A stretch of 64,000 nt of DNA, taken from Oxalobacteraceae bacterium OTU3CAMAD1 (GTDB taxonomy: Bacteria; Pseudomonadota; Gammaproteobacteria; Burkholderiales; Burkholderiaceae_D). How positions within the stretch are numbered: the stretch's first letter is position 1; every line of letters begins with the position of its first letter. Position numbers and translations under genes: made by a program. Positions 29,530-36,816 of this stretch are shown here, one piece after another. The DNA lies in contig CP099650.1 of the NCBI GenBank assembly GCA_024123915.1, positions 5,580,001-5,644,000 on the forward strand, read 5' to 3'. A model generated the notes under the pieces. That model searched no databases, was not told the DNA's origin, and was given only the letters and a program-made list of their open reading frames with translations.

Positions 29530-30237
29530 ATGAGTCTCGTCGTTTCCATCGCCTGTATTTCCCTCGCCAGTTTTTCCGGCTTCCTCTGGGCGCGCCATCG
29601 CCGTACGCGCCGCGAAGCCTACATCCGCGATTTCCTGCTGCCCAAGGGATTGTTTGAAGCGCTGCGCGCACATCATCCACAACTGTCGCTGAAGGACTGC
29701 CAACTGGTGGCGCAAGGGCTGCGTCAATTCTTCCTGGCCCATTTGAAGAGCGGCGGCAAATTCGTTTCCATGCCCTCGCAGGTGGTCGATGACATGTGGC
29801 ACGAATTCATCCTGTACACCCGGGACTACCAGCAATTCTGCCGGCGCGCCTTCGGTCGCATGCTGCACCACACTCCCGCCGTCGTTCTCAGCGAACGCAA
29901 TCAGGGCAACGAAGGCATCCGCCGCGCCTGGCACTTCGCCTGCCATGAAGAGAACATCAACCCGCTCAAGCCCACCCGGCTGCCTTTACTGTTCGCCCTG
30001 GACACAAAACTGGGCATCCCCAACGGATTCCACTACGTCCCTGATTGCAGCGGCGTCAAGCGTCAAGGTGATGCGGGCAGCGGTGCTTCCGGTGGCGCCG
30101 TCTACTGCGGCGCCGATCTGGGCGGCAGCGGCGACAGCGGCGGCTCCGGTTCCAGTGACGGCGATGGCGGCGGCGATGGCGGCAGCGACGGCGGTGGCTG
30201 CGGCGGGGGCGGTTGCGGCGGCGGTGGCGGCGACTGA
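29530..30237 (+). CDS. Glycine-rich domain (GRDP-like) protein
   Basis: 235 aa. An N-terminal hydrophobic helix (VVSIACISLASFSGFLWA) is followed by a conserved domain with VVDDMWHEFILYTRDYQQFC (about residues 85-105), typical of GRDP-like (DUF1399-related) proteins. The C-terminus from about residue 175 is a Gly/Ser/Asp low-complexity tail ending in CGGGGCGGGGGD with two regularly placed Cys. Function is unknown. It diverges from modA and sits just past the ModE site. The following 350 bp contain no complete gene but do hold a coding-like remnant. Confidence 0.7.
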   Translation: MSLVVSIACISLASFSGFLWARHRRTRREAYIRDFLLPKGLFEALRAHHPQLSLKDCQLVAQGLRQFFLAHLKSGGKFVSMPSQVVDDMWHEFILYTRDYQQFCRRAFGRMLHHTPAVVLSERNQGNEGIRRAWHFACHEENINPLKPTRLPLLFALDTKLGIPNGFHYVPDCSGVKRQGDAGSGASGGAVYCGADLGGSGDSGGSGSSDGDGGGDGGSDGGGCGGGGCGGGGGD

Positions 30238-30266
30238 CGAAGCAATACAATCATTACCAAATCGTA

Positions 30267-30478
30267 ATGATTTTAATATTGGCACCCCTAACAAAAAAAC
30301 CTACCATGGGCCGGTCTGCCACACAGGCGGTTCCTGCGCGCCGGTAAAAATCAGCAACGAGGCGATCAGCCTGTGCTTCGGCGAAGCCAGTTGCGAGATC
30401 ATCTACTTCGACGGCAGCGCGTTCCGCGAATTCGTCGTCACCGACCAGCGGCGGCCGTGCGAGCAAATCCGGCGTTAG
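30267..30478 (+). pseudogene. Coding-like stretch with no normal start; possible -1 frameshift ORF
   Basis: The frame ending TAG at 30476-30478 has strong codon bias of this genome and encodes a Cys-rich segment (GPVCHTGGSCAPVKIS ... CFGEASCEIIYFDG ... RRPCEQIRR), but it has no ATG/GTG/TTG start outside the upstream gene. An ATG at 30267 opens a different frame (MILILAPLTKK) that runs into an A-AAA-AAA heptamer at 30293-30299, correctly phased as a canonical -1 slippery site, after which the shifted frame is the Cys-rich one. This could be programmed frameshifting, a decayed gene or an assembly indel. I recognise no family. Confidence 0.35.
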
Positions 30479-30594
30479 AGATGACGTGCCGTTCAAGACC
30501 TGCCGCACGATACCATTATTTCGCATGTGAAATATTCATGAATGTAGTATATTTCATTAATCTAGCAACCTCAGCCATCTTTCGATAGCCAACC

Positions 30595-31302
30595 ATGCCA
30601 AAAATTAATCTCTCACGCCGCACGCTGCTGATGGCGACGGCCGCCGCCGTTCCCCTGGTCTCCATGCCAACCTACCGCGCCCGCGCCGCCGGGCTGGAGG
30701 GCGTCGAGCTGCAGCGCTACCAGCCGGTGTTCTTCGCCGCCGACGAGTGGCGCTTCATCCTGGCCGCTTGCGACCGGTTGATTCCGGCCGAGGGCAAGGG
30801 CCCGGGCGCGCTGGAGACCAATGTGCCCGTCTTTATCGACCAGCAGTTGCACGCCGGCCTGGGCGGCGACGTCTACATGGACGGCCCGCACAAGGCCGAT
30901 GCCGCCTCCACGCTCGGCTTCCAGCACAACCACACGCCGCAGCAGATGTACCGCCTCGGCATCAAGCTGGCAGCGCAATACAGCGAGCGGATCCACCGCA
31001 AGCCGTTCGATCAACTGGCCCCGGCCGACAAGGACGCGCTGCTCAGCGCGCTGGAAAAGAACGTCGTCGATTTCACCGAACTGGGCGAGCCGTCGCTGAA
31101 GGCCTCGCAATTCTTCGGCCAGTTGTTGGACGACACCAAGAACGGCTACCTGGCCGATCCCATGTACGGCGGAAACAAGGACATGAAGGCGTGGGTCGCC
31201 ATCGGCTTCCCCGGCGCGCGCGCCGCCTACACCGAATGGGTCGATGTGCACGACGTCAAATATCCGCTGGGGCCGGTGAGCCTGAGCGGCAAACGCGCCT
31301 GA
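30595..31302 (+). CDS. Gluconate 2-dehydrogenase subunit 3 family protein
   Basis: 235 aa. The Tat-type signal SRRTLLMATAAAVPLVSMP indicates export in a folded complex. The mature part has the subunit-3 pattern FFAADEWRFILAACDRLIP ... PQQMYRLGIKL ... SQFFGQLLDDTKNGYLADP ... MKAWVAIGFPGARAAY. In gluconate or FAD-glucose dehydrogenases this small subunit carries the Tat signal and escorts the flavoprotein across the membrane. The GMC flavoprotein (46 nt downstream), which lacks its own signal peptide, and a triheme cytochrome complete the complex. Confidence 0.9.
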   Translation: MPKINLSRRTLLMATAAAVPLVSMPTYRARAAGLEGVELQRYQPVFFAADEWRFILAACDRLIPAEGKGPGALETNVPVFIDQQLHAGLGGDVYMDGPHKADAASTLGFQHNHTPQQMYRLGIKLAAQYSERIHRKPFDQLAPADKDALLSALEKNVVDFTELGEPSLKASQFFGQLLDDTKNGYLADPMYGGNKDMKAWVAIGFPGARAAYTEWVDVHDVKYPLGPVSLSGKRA

Positions 31303-31348
31303 ACATCCCCTCTCCCCCATTCTCCAGCTAATTTATGACTAAGCTCTT

Positions 31349-33118
31349 ATGACCAACATCACCAACGACGAGGTCGACGTCGTCATCGTCGGCCTTGGCT
31401 GGGCCGGCTCCATCATGGCCATCGAACTGGCCAAGGAAGGCTTGAAGGTGCGCGCGCTCGAACGCGGCCCGGAACGTCCACCGGAAGACTTCGCCTATCC
31501 GAAACCGGCCGACCAGTACGCCTACGCGATCCGCAACAAGGTGTTCGTCACGCCGCGCGACGCCGCCCTGACCGTGCGCTATAACACCGGCGAGACGGCG
31601 CTGCCCACACGCAAATGGGGCGCCTTCGTGCCCGGCAATGGTGTCGGCGGCTCCGGCCTGCACTGGACCGGCGTGCTGATCCGCCCGACCCAGACCGACA
31701 TCAAGCTCAAGACCTACGCCGACCAGGCCTACAAACGCGGCGCGCTCGATCCCGACATGCGCATCAAGGACTTTCCGTTCACGTGGGAGGAGATCGAGCC
31801 GCACATGGACAAGTTCGACAAGATCTGCGGCCTGTCCGGCACCACCGGCAACCTGGGCGGACAGATCCAGCCGGGCGGCGATCCGTTCGAAGGCCCGCGC
31901 TCGAATCCGTATCCGCTGCCGGCGCTGCACGACACGCTCAACAGCTCGCTGTTCGCCGCCACCGCCAGGAAGATGGGCTACCACCCCTTCCCCAATCCGT
32001 CGGCCAACGTCACGCAGGCGTGGACCAATCCCTACGGCGCCCAGCTGGCCCCGTGCAACTACTGCGGCTTTTGCAGCAAGTACCCGTGCCTGAACTACTC
32101 CAAGGCGTCGCCGCAGACCACCATCCTCGACGTGGTCAAGCGCATGCCCAACTTCGACTACAAGACCGGCGCCAACGTCATCCGCGTCGACCTGCACGCC
32201 GACAAGAAAACCGCCAAGGGCGTCACCTACATCGACGAGCAGCAGCGCGAGGTGTTCCAGCCGGCCAAGATCGTCATCCTCAGCAGCTTCCAGTTCGCCA
32301 ACGTGCGCTTGATGCTGTTGTCGGGCATCGGCGAGCCGTACAACCCGATCACCGAACGGGGCGTGATCGGCCGCAACTACGCCTTCCTCAGCGTCGGCGA
32401 TGCCACCTTGTTCTTCAAGGACAAGCACTTCAACCCGTTCGCCACCGCCGGCGCCACCGGCGAAATGTTCAATGACATCTCGCCGGGCAACTTCGACGGG
32501 CCTGGCCTCGGCTTCATCGGCGGGGCCAAGATCCACAGCTCGCAGGCCAGCGGCGCGCCGATCGGCACCGCCCTGCCGCCGGGCACCCCGGCTTGGGGCA
32601 AGGGCTGGAAGGAAGGCATGGTCGACTGGTACGGGCGGGCGATGAAGGTCAGCATCTCGACCAGCTGCATGGCCTATCGCGGCCACTACCTGGACCTCGA
32701 CCCGAACTACAAGGACCCGTGGGGCCAGCCGCTGCTGCGCATGACGTTCGACTGGCGCCAGAACGAGCTCAAACTGCAGCGCCACCTGCGCGGCATCGTG
32801 CTCGACATCGCCAAGGAACTCAAGCCGGACGCCATGTCGGAAAATTTCCTCGGGCTGGACTCGCACTGGGACATCACCAAGTATGTCTCCACCCACAACG
32901 TCGGCGGCGCCATCATGGGCACCTCGCCGCGCGACTCGGCGCTCAACCGCTACACCCAGTCGTGGGACGTGCACAACGTCTTCGTCCCGGGCGGCAACGC
33001 GTTCCCGCAAAACTTCCAGGCCAATCCGACCGCGCTGATCGGCGCCATCACCTTGTTCGCGGCCGAGGCGATCAAACAGCAGTATCTGAAAAACCCCGGA
33101 CCGTTGGTGCAGGCATGA
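31349..33118 (+). CDS. GMC-family FAD dehydrogenase, catalytic subunit (gluconate/sugar dehydrogenase type)
   Basis: 589 aa. An FAD-binding Rossmann motif GLGWAG lies at residues 15-20, followed by a GMC middle domain and a C-terminal active-site region with THNVGGAIMGTSPRDSALN and a typical final PGGNAFPQNFQANPTALIGA stretch. A cysteine cluster CNYCGFCSKYPC (236-247) resembles the 3Fe-4S-ligating cysteines reported for bacterial FAD-glucose dehydrogenase and its relatives. No signal peptide is visible; export is presumably with the Tat-bearing subunit 3 upstream. Its stop overlaps the start of the triheme cytochrome gene (ATGA). The substrate is probably gluconate, a ketogluconate or another sugar or polyol. 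Confidence 0.9.
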   Translation: MTNITNDEVDVVIVGLGWAGSIMAIELAKEGLKVRALERGPERPPEDFAYPKPADQYAYAIRNKVFVTPRDAALTVRYNTGETALPTRKWGAFVPGNGVGGSGLHWTGVLIRPTQTDIKLKTYADQAYKRGALDPDMRIKDFPFTWEEIEPHMDKFDKICGLSGTTGNLGGQIQPGGDPFEGPRSNPYPLPALHDTLNSSLFAATARKMGYHPFPNPSANVTQAWTNPYGAQLAPCNYCGFCSKYPCLNYSKASPQTTILDVVKRMPNFDYKTGANVIRVDLHADKKTAKGVTYIDEQQREVFQPAKIVILSSFQFANVRLMLLSGIGEPYNPITERGVIGRNYAFLSVGDATLFFKDKHFNPFATAGATGEMFNDISPGNFDGPGLGFIGGAKIHSSQASGAPIGTALPPGTPAWGKGWKEGMVDWYGRAMKVSISTSCMAYRGHYLDLDPNYKDPWGQPLLRMTFDWRQNELKLQRHLRGIVLDIAKELKPDAMSENFLGLDSHWDITKYVSTHNVGGAIMGTSPRDSALNRYTQSWDVHNVFVPGGNAFPQNFQANPTALIGAITLFAAEAIKQQYLKNPGPLVQA

Positions 33119-34422
33119 GCAAGCGCGCGATGAAAAACCTTACCTACCTCTTGAGCGCCAGCGCGATTGGCGTCGCCGGCGCGGCCTCGGCCACCGCCAT
33201 CGCAGCAGCGGCGGCATCGGCGCCGCCGGGTCAAACGCTGGTGCAACGGGGCGCCTACCTGGCCAAAGTCGGCGACTGCATTGCCTGCCACAGCGCGCCG
33301 GGCAAGCCGGCCTTCGCTGGCGGCCTGCCCATCGACAGCGGCCACGGCATCATCTATTCGACCAACATCACGCCTGACCAGGAACACGGCATCGGCCGCT
33401 ACACCGAGCAGCAGTTCGCCGACGCCGTGCGCAAGGGCGTGCGCGCCGACGGCACCCATCTGTATCCGGCCATGCCGTACACCAGCTACGCCAAGGTCAG
33501 CGACCAGGACATCGCCGCGCTGTACGCCTATTTCCAGAGCGGCGTCAAGGCGTCCGCCTACGCGCCGCCGGCATCGACGATGGGCTTCCCGTTCAACCAG
33601 CGCTGGGGCATGGTGTTCTGGAATTTCTTCTTTGCAGACGGCAAACCATTCAAGCCGCAGCCGGGCTGGAGCCCGCAAGTGCGCAACGGCGCCTATCTGG
33701 TCGAAGGGCTGGGCCACTGCAGCACCTGCCACACGCCGCGCGGCTTCGCCATCAACGAAAAAGCCAGCAACAGCGGCGACGCCAAGTTCCTTGCCGGCGG
33801 CGAGCTCAATGGCTGGCCGGTGCCGTCGCTGCGCGCCCTGCCGCGCTGGGACCAGGCGGCCATCGTCGATTACCTGCAGACCGGGCGCAACAAGAACTCG
33901 GCGGTCGCCGGCGAGATGACGTCGGTGGTCCAGCACAGCACCTCGCAGATGACCGCCGCCGACTTGAACGATATCGCCGCCTATCTGAAGGCCCTGCCGC
34001 CGGGACCGGCGTCCGACGCCGCCGTCAAGCCGCAGGGCCGCGACGCCACCGTCAAGAAATTGTCGGCCGCCGTCAACCTGACGTTGGGTGAGCGGCTGTA
34101 TCTGGATAACTGCTCGGCCTGCCACTTCGTCACCGGCAAGGGGGCCACGCGCGTGTTCCCCGAGTTGGACGGCGCCACCGTGGTCAACGCTGAGAATCCA
34201 ACCGCGTTGCTGCACGTGATGCTGGCAGGGGCGCGCACGCCATCAACGGACAAGGCGCCATCGGTGCTGGTGATGCCGGGCTTCGGCAAGCGGCTCAGCG
34301 ACAACGAGGCGGCCGCGCTGGCGACCTTCGTGCGCCAGGGTTGGGGCAACACAGCGGCGGCGGTGTCGGAAAAAGATGTCGCGAAAGTCCGCTTAACCAC
34401 GGCTCCACGTAGGGCGGATTAG
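33115..34422 (+). CDS. Triheme cytochrome c subunit of the FAD dehydrogenase
   Basis: 435 aa. A signal segment with an Ala-rich hydrophobic core (about 10-35) is followed by three cytochrome c domains: CIACH (55-59), CSTCH (202-206) and CSACH (333-337). The motifs YSTNITPDQEHGIGRYTEQQ and MPYTSYAKVSDQD are typical of the membrane-bound gluconate or alcohol dehydrogenase cytochrome subunit that reduces ubiquinone. The start overlaps the flavoprotein stop as ATGA. The protein ends ...TTAPRRAD, where the last residues and the TAG stop come from a palindromic repeat, as in the kinase gene ending at 8243. Confidence 0.92.
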   Translation: MSKRAMKNLTYLLSASAIGVAGAASATAIAAAAASAPPGQTLVQRGAYLAKVGDCIACHSAPGKPAFAGGLPIDSGHGIIYSTNITPDQEHGIGRYTEQQFADAVRKGVRADGTHLYPAMPYTSYAKVSDQDIAALYAYFQSGVKASAYAPPASTMGFPFNQRWGMVFWNFFFADGKPFKPQPGWSPQVRNGAYLVEGLGHCSTCHTPRGFAINEKASNSGDAKFLAGGELNGWPVPSLRALPRWDQAAIVDYLQTGRNKNSAVAGEMTSVVQHSTSQMTAADLNDIAAYLKALPPGPASDAAVKPQGRDATVKKLSAAVNLTLGERLYLDNCSACHFVTGKGATRVFPELDGATVVNAENPTALLHVMLAGARTPSTDKAPSVLVMPGFGKRLSDNEAAALATFVRQGWGNTAAAVSEKDVAKVRLTTAPRRAD

Positions 34423-34504
34423 CGCAGCGTAATCCGCCATGCATGCGTCTCGGCGGCGCATAGCGTGGCGGATTACGGCGTGCCGCCTCATACTCCCTAC
34501 GTGG
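34405..34504. repeat. REP/BIME-like palindromic element, copy 5 (imperfect right end)
   Basis: About 100 bp. The left arm CCACGTAGGGCGGATTAG is intact; the right arm ends CTCATACTCCCTACGTGG and carries several substitutions. Arm order is B (GCGCAGCG) then A (GGCGTGCCGCC). The TAG at 34420-34422 in the left arm is the stop of the upstream cytochrome gene. Confidence 0.88.
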
Positions 34505-34531
34505 ATCAAGGTATGACTTAGTGTCGCCTGA

Positions 34532-35476
34532 CTAACGCACCAACCACATCCAAGCGCTCAAGGTGAAGAACGACGCCACCATGCAAATCAACAGTGTCGT
34601 CGCGCTGCGGTCGGCCTCGCCGTACGCCTGCGCCAGGATCGGGTAGATGCTCAACATCGGCATCGCCGCCATCAGCAGCGCCGCCGCGCGCAGCGACGGC
34701 TCCATCGGCGCGATGCCCACCAGCGGCAACAGCGCAATCATCATCAGCACGGCCAACGGATGCCCCACCAGCTTGCCCGCCACGATGGGCAGCACGCGCT
34801 GCCAGCCGGTGGTCAAAGGCAAGCCCACCAGGGTGCCGCCGATGGCGAACAGCGACACGCCGCCGCTGGCCTGCGAGAACAAGGTCACGCTGCGCAGCAC
34901 CGGCTGCGGCAGCGACACTTCCGCCAGGCTGACAATCAGGCCGGCGGTGACCGCCAGCACCATCGGGTTGCGTGCCAGGCGCTTGACCGACTGTCCGAGC
35001 ACCTGGCGCCACGACCCGCCGGCACCCCGGGCACTCTCCGCCATCGCCAGCAGCAGTGGCAGCATCACCAGATTCTCCACCATCACGTTCAGCGCCAGCG
35101 CCACGCCGGCCACCGGCGCCACCATCAGCAACAGGATCGGAAAGCCCATGAAGCTGCTGTTGGAGCACGACACGCCCATCGCCAGGAAGGTGCTGCGCAT
35201 GCGGCTCAAGCCGCCCAGACGCCGGCCGACCACGTAGGCGACCGTCATCATCACCAGCGAGCCGCCCAGGTAGGCCAGAAAATAGGCCGGGTGCAGCACC
35301 TCGCGGATATGGCGCGTCGCCAGCGCGTTGAAGATCAGCGCCGGCAGCGCGAAGTTCAGTACAAACTTGCCGAACACCCGCATGTCCGCCCGCTCGAACA
35401 CGCCGAAGCGGGTGGCGAGGTAGCCGGCGAGGACGATGATATAGATCGGGCTGGTGATGGCGAGGATATCGAGCAT
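34532..35476 (-). CDS. AEC-family (auxin efflux carrier-like) transporter
   Basis: 314 aa, about ten hydrophobic helices in the usual two-times-five arrangement. The N-terminus MLDILAITSPIYIIVLAGYL, the segment NFALPALIFNALA (first discontinuous helix), and SCSNSSFMGFPILLLM are classical AEC/malonate-type transporter features. It probably transports a carboxylate or amino acid; the substrate is unknown. The frame extends upstream, but ATG 35476 gives the canonical N-terminus; ATG 35503 is an alternative. It converges on the FAD dehydrogenase operon across a palindromic repeat. Confidence 0.88.
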   Translation of the reverse strand: MLDILAITSPIYIIVLAGYLATRFGVFERADMRVFGKFVLNFALPALIFNALATRHIREVLHPAYFLAYLGGSLVMMTVAYVVGRRLGGLSRMRSTFLAMGVSCSNSSFMGFPILLLMVAPVAGVALALNVMVENLVMLPLLLAMAESARGAGGSWRQVLGQSVKRLARNPMVLAVTAGLIVSLAEVSLPQPVLRSVTLFSQASGGVSLFAIGGTLVGLPLTTGWQRVLPIVAGKLVGHPLAVLMMIALLPLVGIAPMEPSLRAAALLMAAMPMLSIYPILAQAYGEADRSATTLLICMVASFFTLSAWMWLVR

Positions 35477-35574
35477 GGATGAGCGCAGGGAAGTTTGCGC
35501 CATCGTACTCGACGCCGGGCCCTTTGTCATGGTTGTGGTACATTCACGCCTCGAATCCTTTCAGCCGCCACGCC

Positions 35575-36084
35575 ATGTCCTCCCTGAAGTACCTCAGCGC
35601 CTATTCCGAGCAAACGCAGCAGCAAGTGACCCAATTGCTGGCCAAGAACCAGCTGGGCGAGGTGCTGCTCAAGCGCTACAAAAAGCCGCACGAGCTGCGC
35701 ACCGACAAGGCGCTGTACAACTACGTGCAGGAATTGAAAGATGAACATCTGCGCAACGCCGAGCCGATCAACAAGGTCGAGTACGACAGCAAGATCCATG
35801 TGATCAACCACGCGCTGGGCTTGCATACGTCGATCTCGCGCGTCCAGGGCGGCAAGCTCAAGGCCAAGCACGAGATCCGCGTCGCCACCATGTTCAAGGA
35901 AGTGCCGCTGGAATTCCTGCGCATGATCGCCGTGCACGAATTGGCGCACGTGAAGGAAAAGCAGCACGACAAGGCGTTCTACAAGCTGTGCACGTACATG
36001 GAGCCGAACTACCACCAGTACGAGTTCGATCTGCGGCTGTACCTTACCCATCTCGATACCGGCGCCGGCCGGCTGTGGGCTTAG
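35575..36084 (+). CDS. YgjP-like / SprT-like zinc metallopeptidase (DUF45)
   Basis: 169 aa. The HELAH motif at residues 121-125 with a third His at about 131 (HELAHVKEKQHDKAFY) is the zinc site of the YgjP/WLM-like gluzincin group. The preceding KVEYDSKIHVINHALGLHTS segment also fits. No signal peptide, so it is cytoplasmic. Relatives include YgjP, for which nucleotide pyrophosphatase activity has been suggested, and SprT-type proteases. The start is set at ATG 35575 because the upstream 32 codons overlap the divergent transporter promoter region. Confidence 0.85.
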   Translation: MSSLKYLSAYSEQTQQQVTQLLAKNQLGEVLLKRYKKPHELRTDKALYNYVQELKDEHLRNAEPINKVEYDSKIHVINHALGLHTSISRVQGGKLKAKHEIRVATMFKEVPLEFLRMIAVHELAHVKEKQHDKAFYKLCTYMEPNYHQYEFDLRLYLTHLDTGAGRLWA

Positions 36085-36188
36085 TCCACCGTTACAGGAC
36101 GACACACTCTCCCGTTTGGCGAAGGTCAATAGCGATCGATCCCGCTGTACGATGATGGAGCTTCGTGTGCCAACGGCGGAGACGGTCG

Positions 36189-36662
36189 ATGCTATTTTCC
36201 GAATCGGACTGGTTTATTTTTTTACGGACGAATGCGCTTTGGCTTTCCGTCAATGTCGCTGTTCCCGTATTGCTCCCCTATCTGATGCTGGTATTGATAG
36301 CGATTGACCAAGCGACACCAGGCGCCCGCAGCAGGGGAACGACGACTTGGCGAAAACTATTGAAGAAGTCCGTCGATACGGGGCAACTGTTTTGGACGGC
36401 GATCTCCATGGTGGCGGCAATCGCCTATGATGCCATTGGTGCTTGGGACACACATCCGGACCAGCACGCAGCTGTCGGCGGAACGATCATGCTCTGTATC
36501 CTGATAGGTTTTATTTGTACGGTGCTGGTCGGATTTAGTACACTAAGATCAGCGAAGGACGGCACTACAAACTGGTACGTTATCGGCATCTCCATTGTGC
36601 TGACCACCAGCCTGTGCATCTTCTACCCAATCATTCACTTCAAATTTTCTCAGTCTTGTTAG
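36189..36662 (+). CDS. Hypothetical four-helix membrane protein
   Basis: 157 aa, not recognised. Four hydrophobic stretches are visible: NVAVPVLLPYLMLVLIAI, LFWTAISMVAAIAYDAIGA, GGTIMLCILIGFICTVLVG and VIGISIVLTTSLCIFYPII. The start at ATG 36189 follows GGAGA at about 7 nt; the frame opens a little further upstream at 36165. Base composition is less GC-rich than the neighbours, and a 40-codon membrane ORF follows 31 nt later. Together these two look like a small accessory island of unknown function. Confidence 0.6.
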   Translation: MLFSESDWFIFLRTNALWLSVNVAVPVLLPYLMLVLIAIDQATPGARSRGTTTWRKLLKKSVDTGQLFWTAISMVAAIAYDAIGAWDTHPDQHAAVGGTIMLCILIGFICTVLVGFSTLRSAKDGTTNWYVIGISIVLTTSLCIFYPIIHFKFSQSC

Positions 36663-36693
36663 ACAACCAGAATCAACCTTATGGTGAATAAAA

Positions 36694-36816
36694 ATGCTGA
36701 AATTCATGGAATCCATCGTGGCGGATGACGCGAAGTTCGCGAAGACAATGTTAGCCTTGGGTGCGGTCGGCTTTTTTGCCATTGTGGCTGGCATCGCTCT
36801 CGTCCTCAGCCTGTAA
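36694..36816 (+). CDS. Small single-pass membrane protein (40 aa)
   Basis: ATG 36694 to TAA 36816 encodes MLKFMESIVADDAKFAKTM followed by a hydrophobic helix (LALGAVGFFAIVAGIALVLSL) of about 21 residues. GGTGA lies about 7 nt before the start. It is not recognisable as a known family. It follows the four-helix protein closely, and its 3' end overlaps the convergent racemase gene by 11 nt. Confidence 0.5.
   Translation: MLKFMESIVADDAKFAKTMLALGAVGFFAIVAGIALVLSL

Noticed and set aside
29789..30478. 229-codon plus-strand frame overlapping the glycine-rich gene
   Set aside because: The first two thirds are a frame shadow of the GRDP-like gene; only the last ~60 codons look coding and are reported separately.
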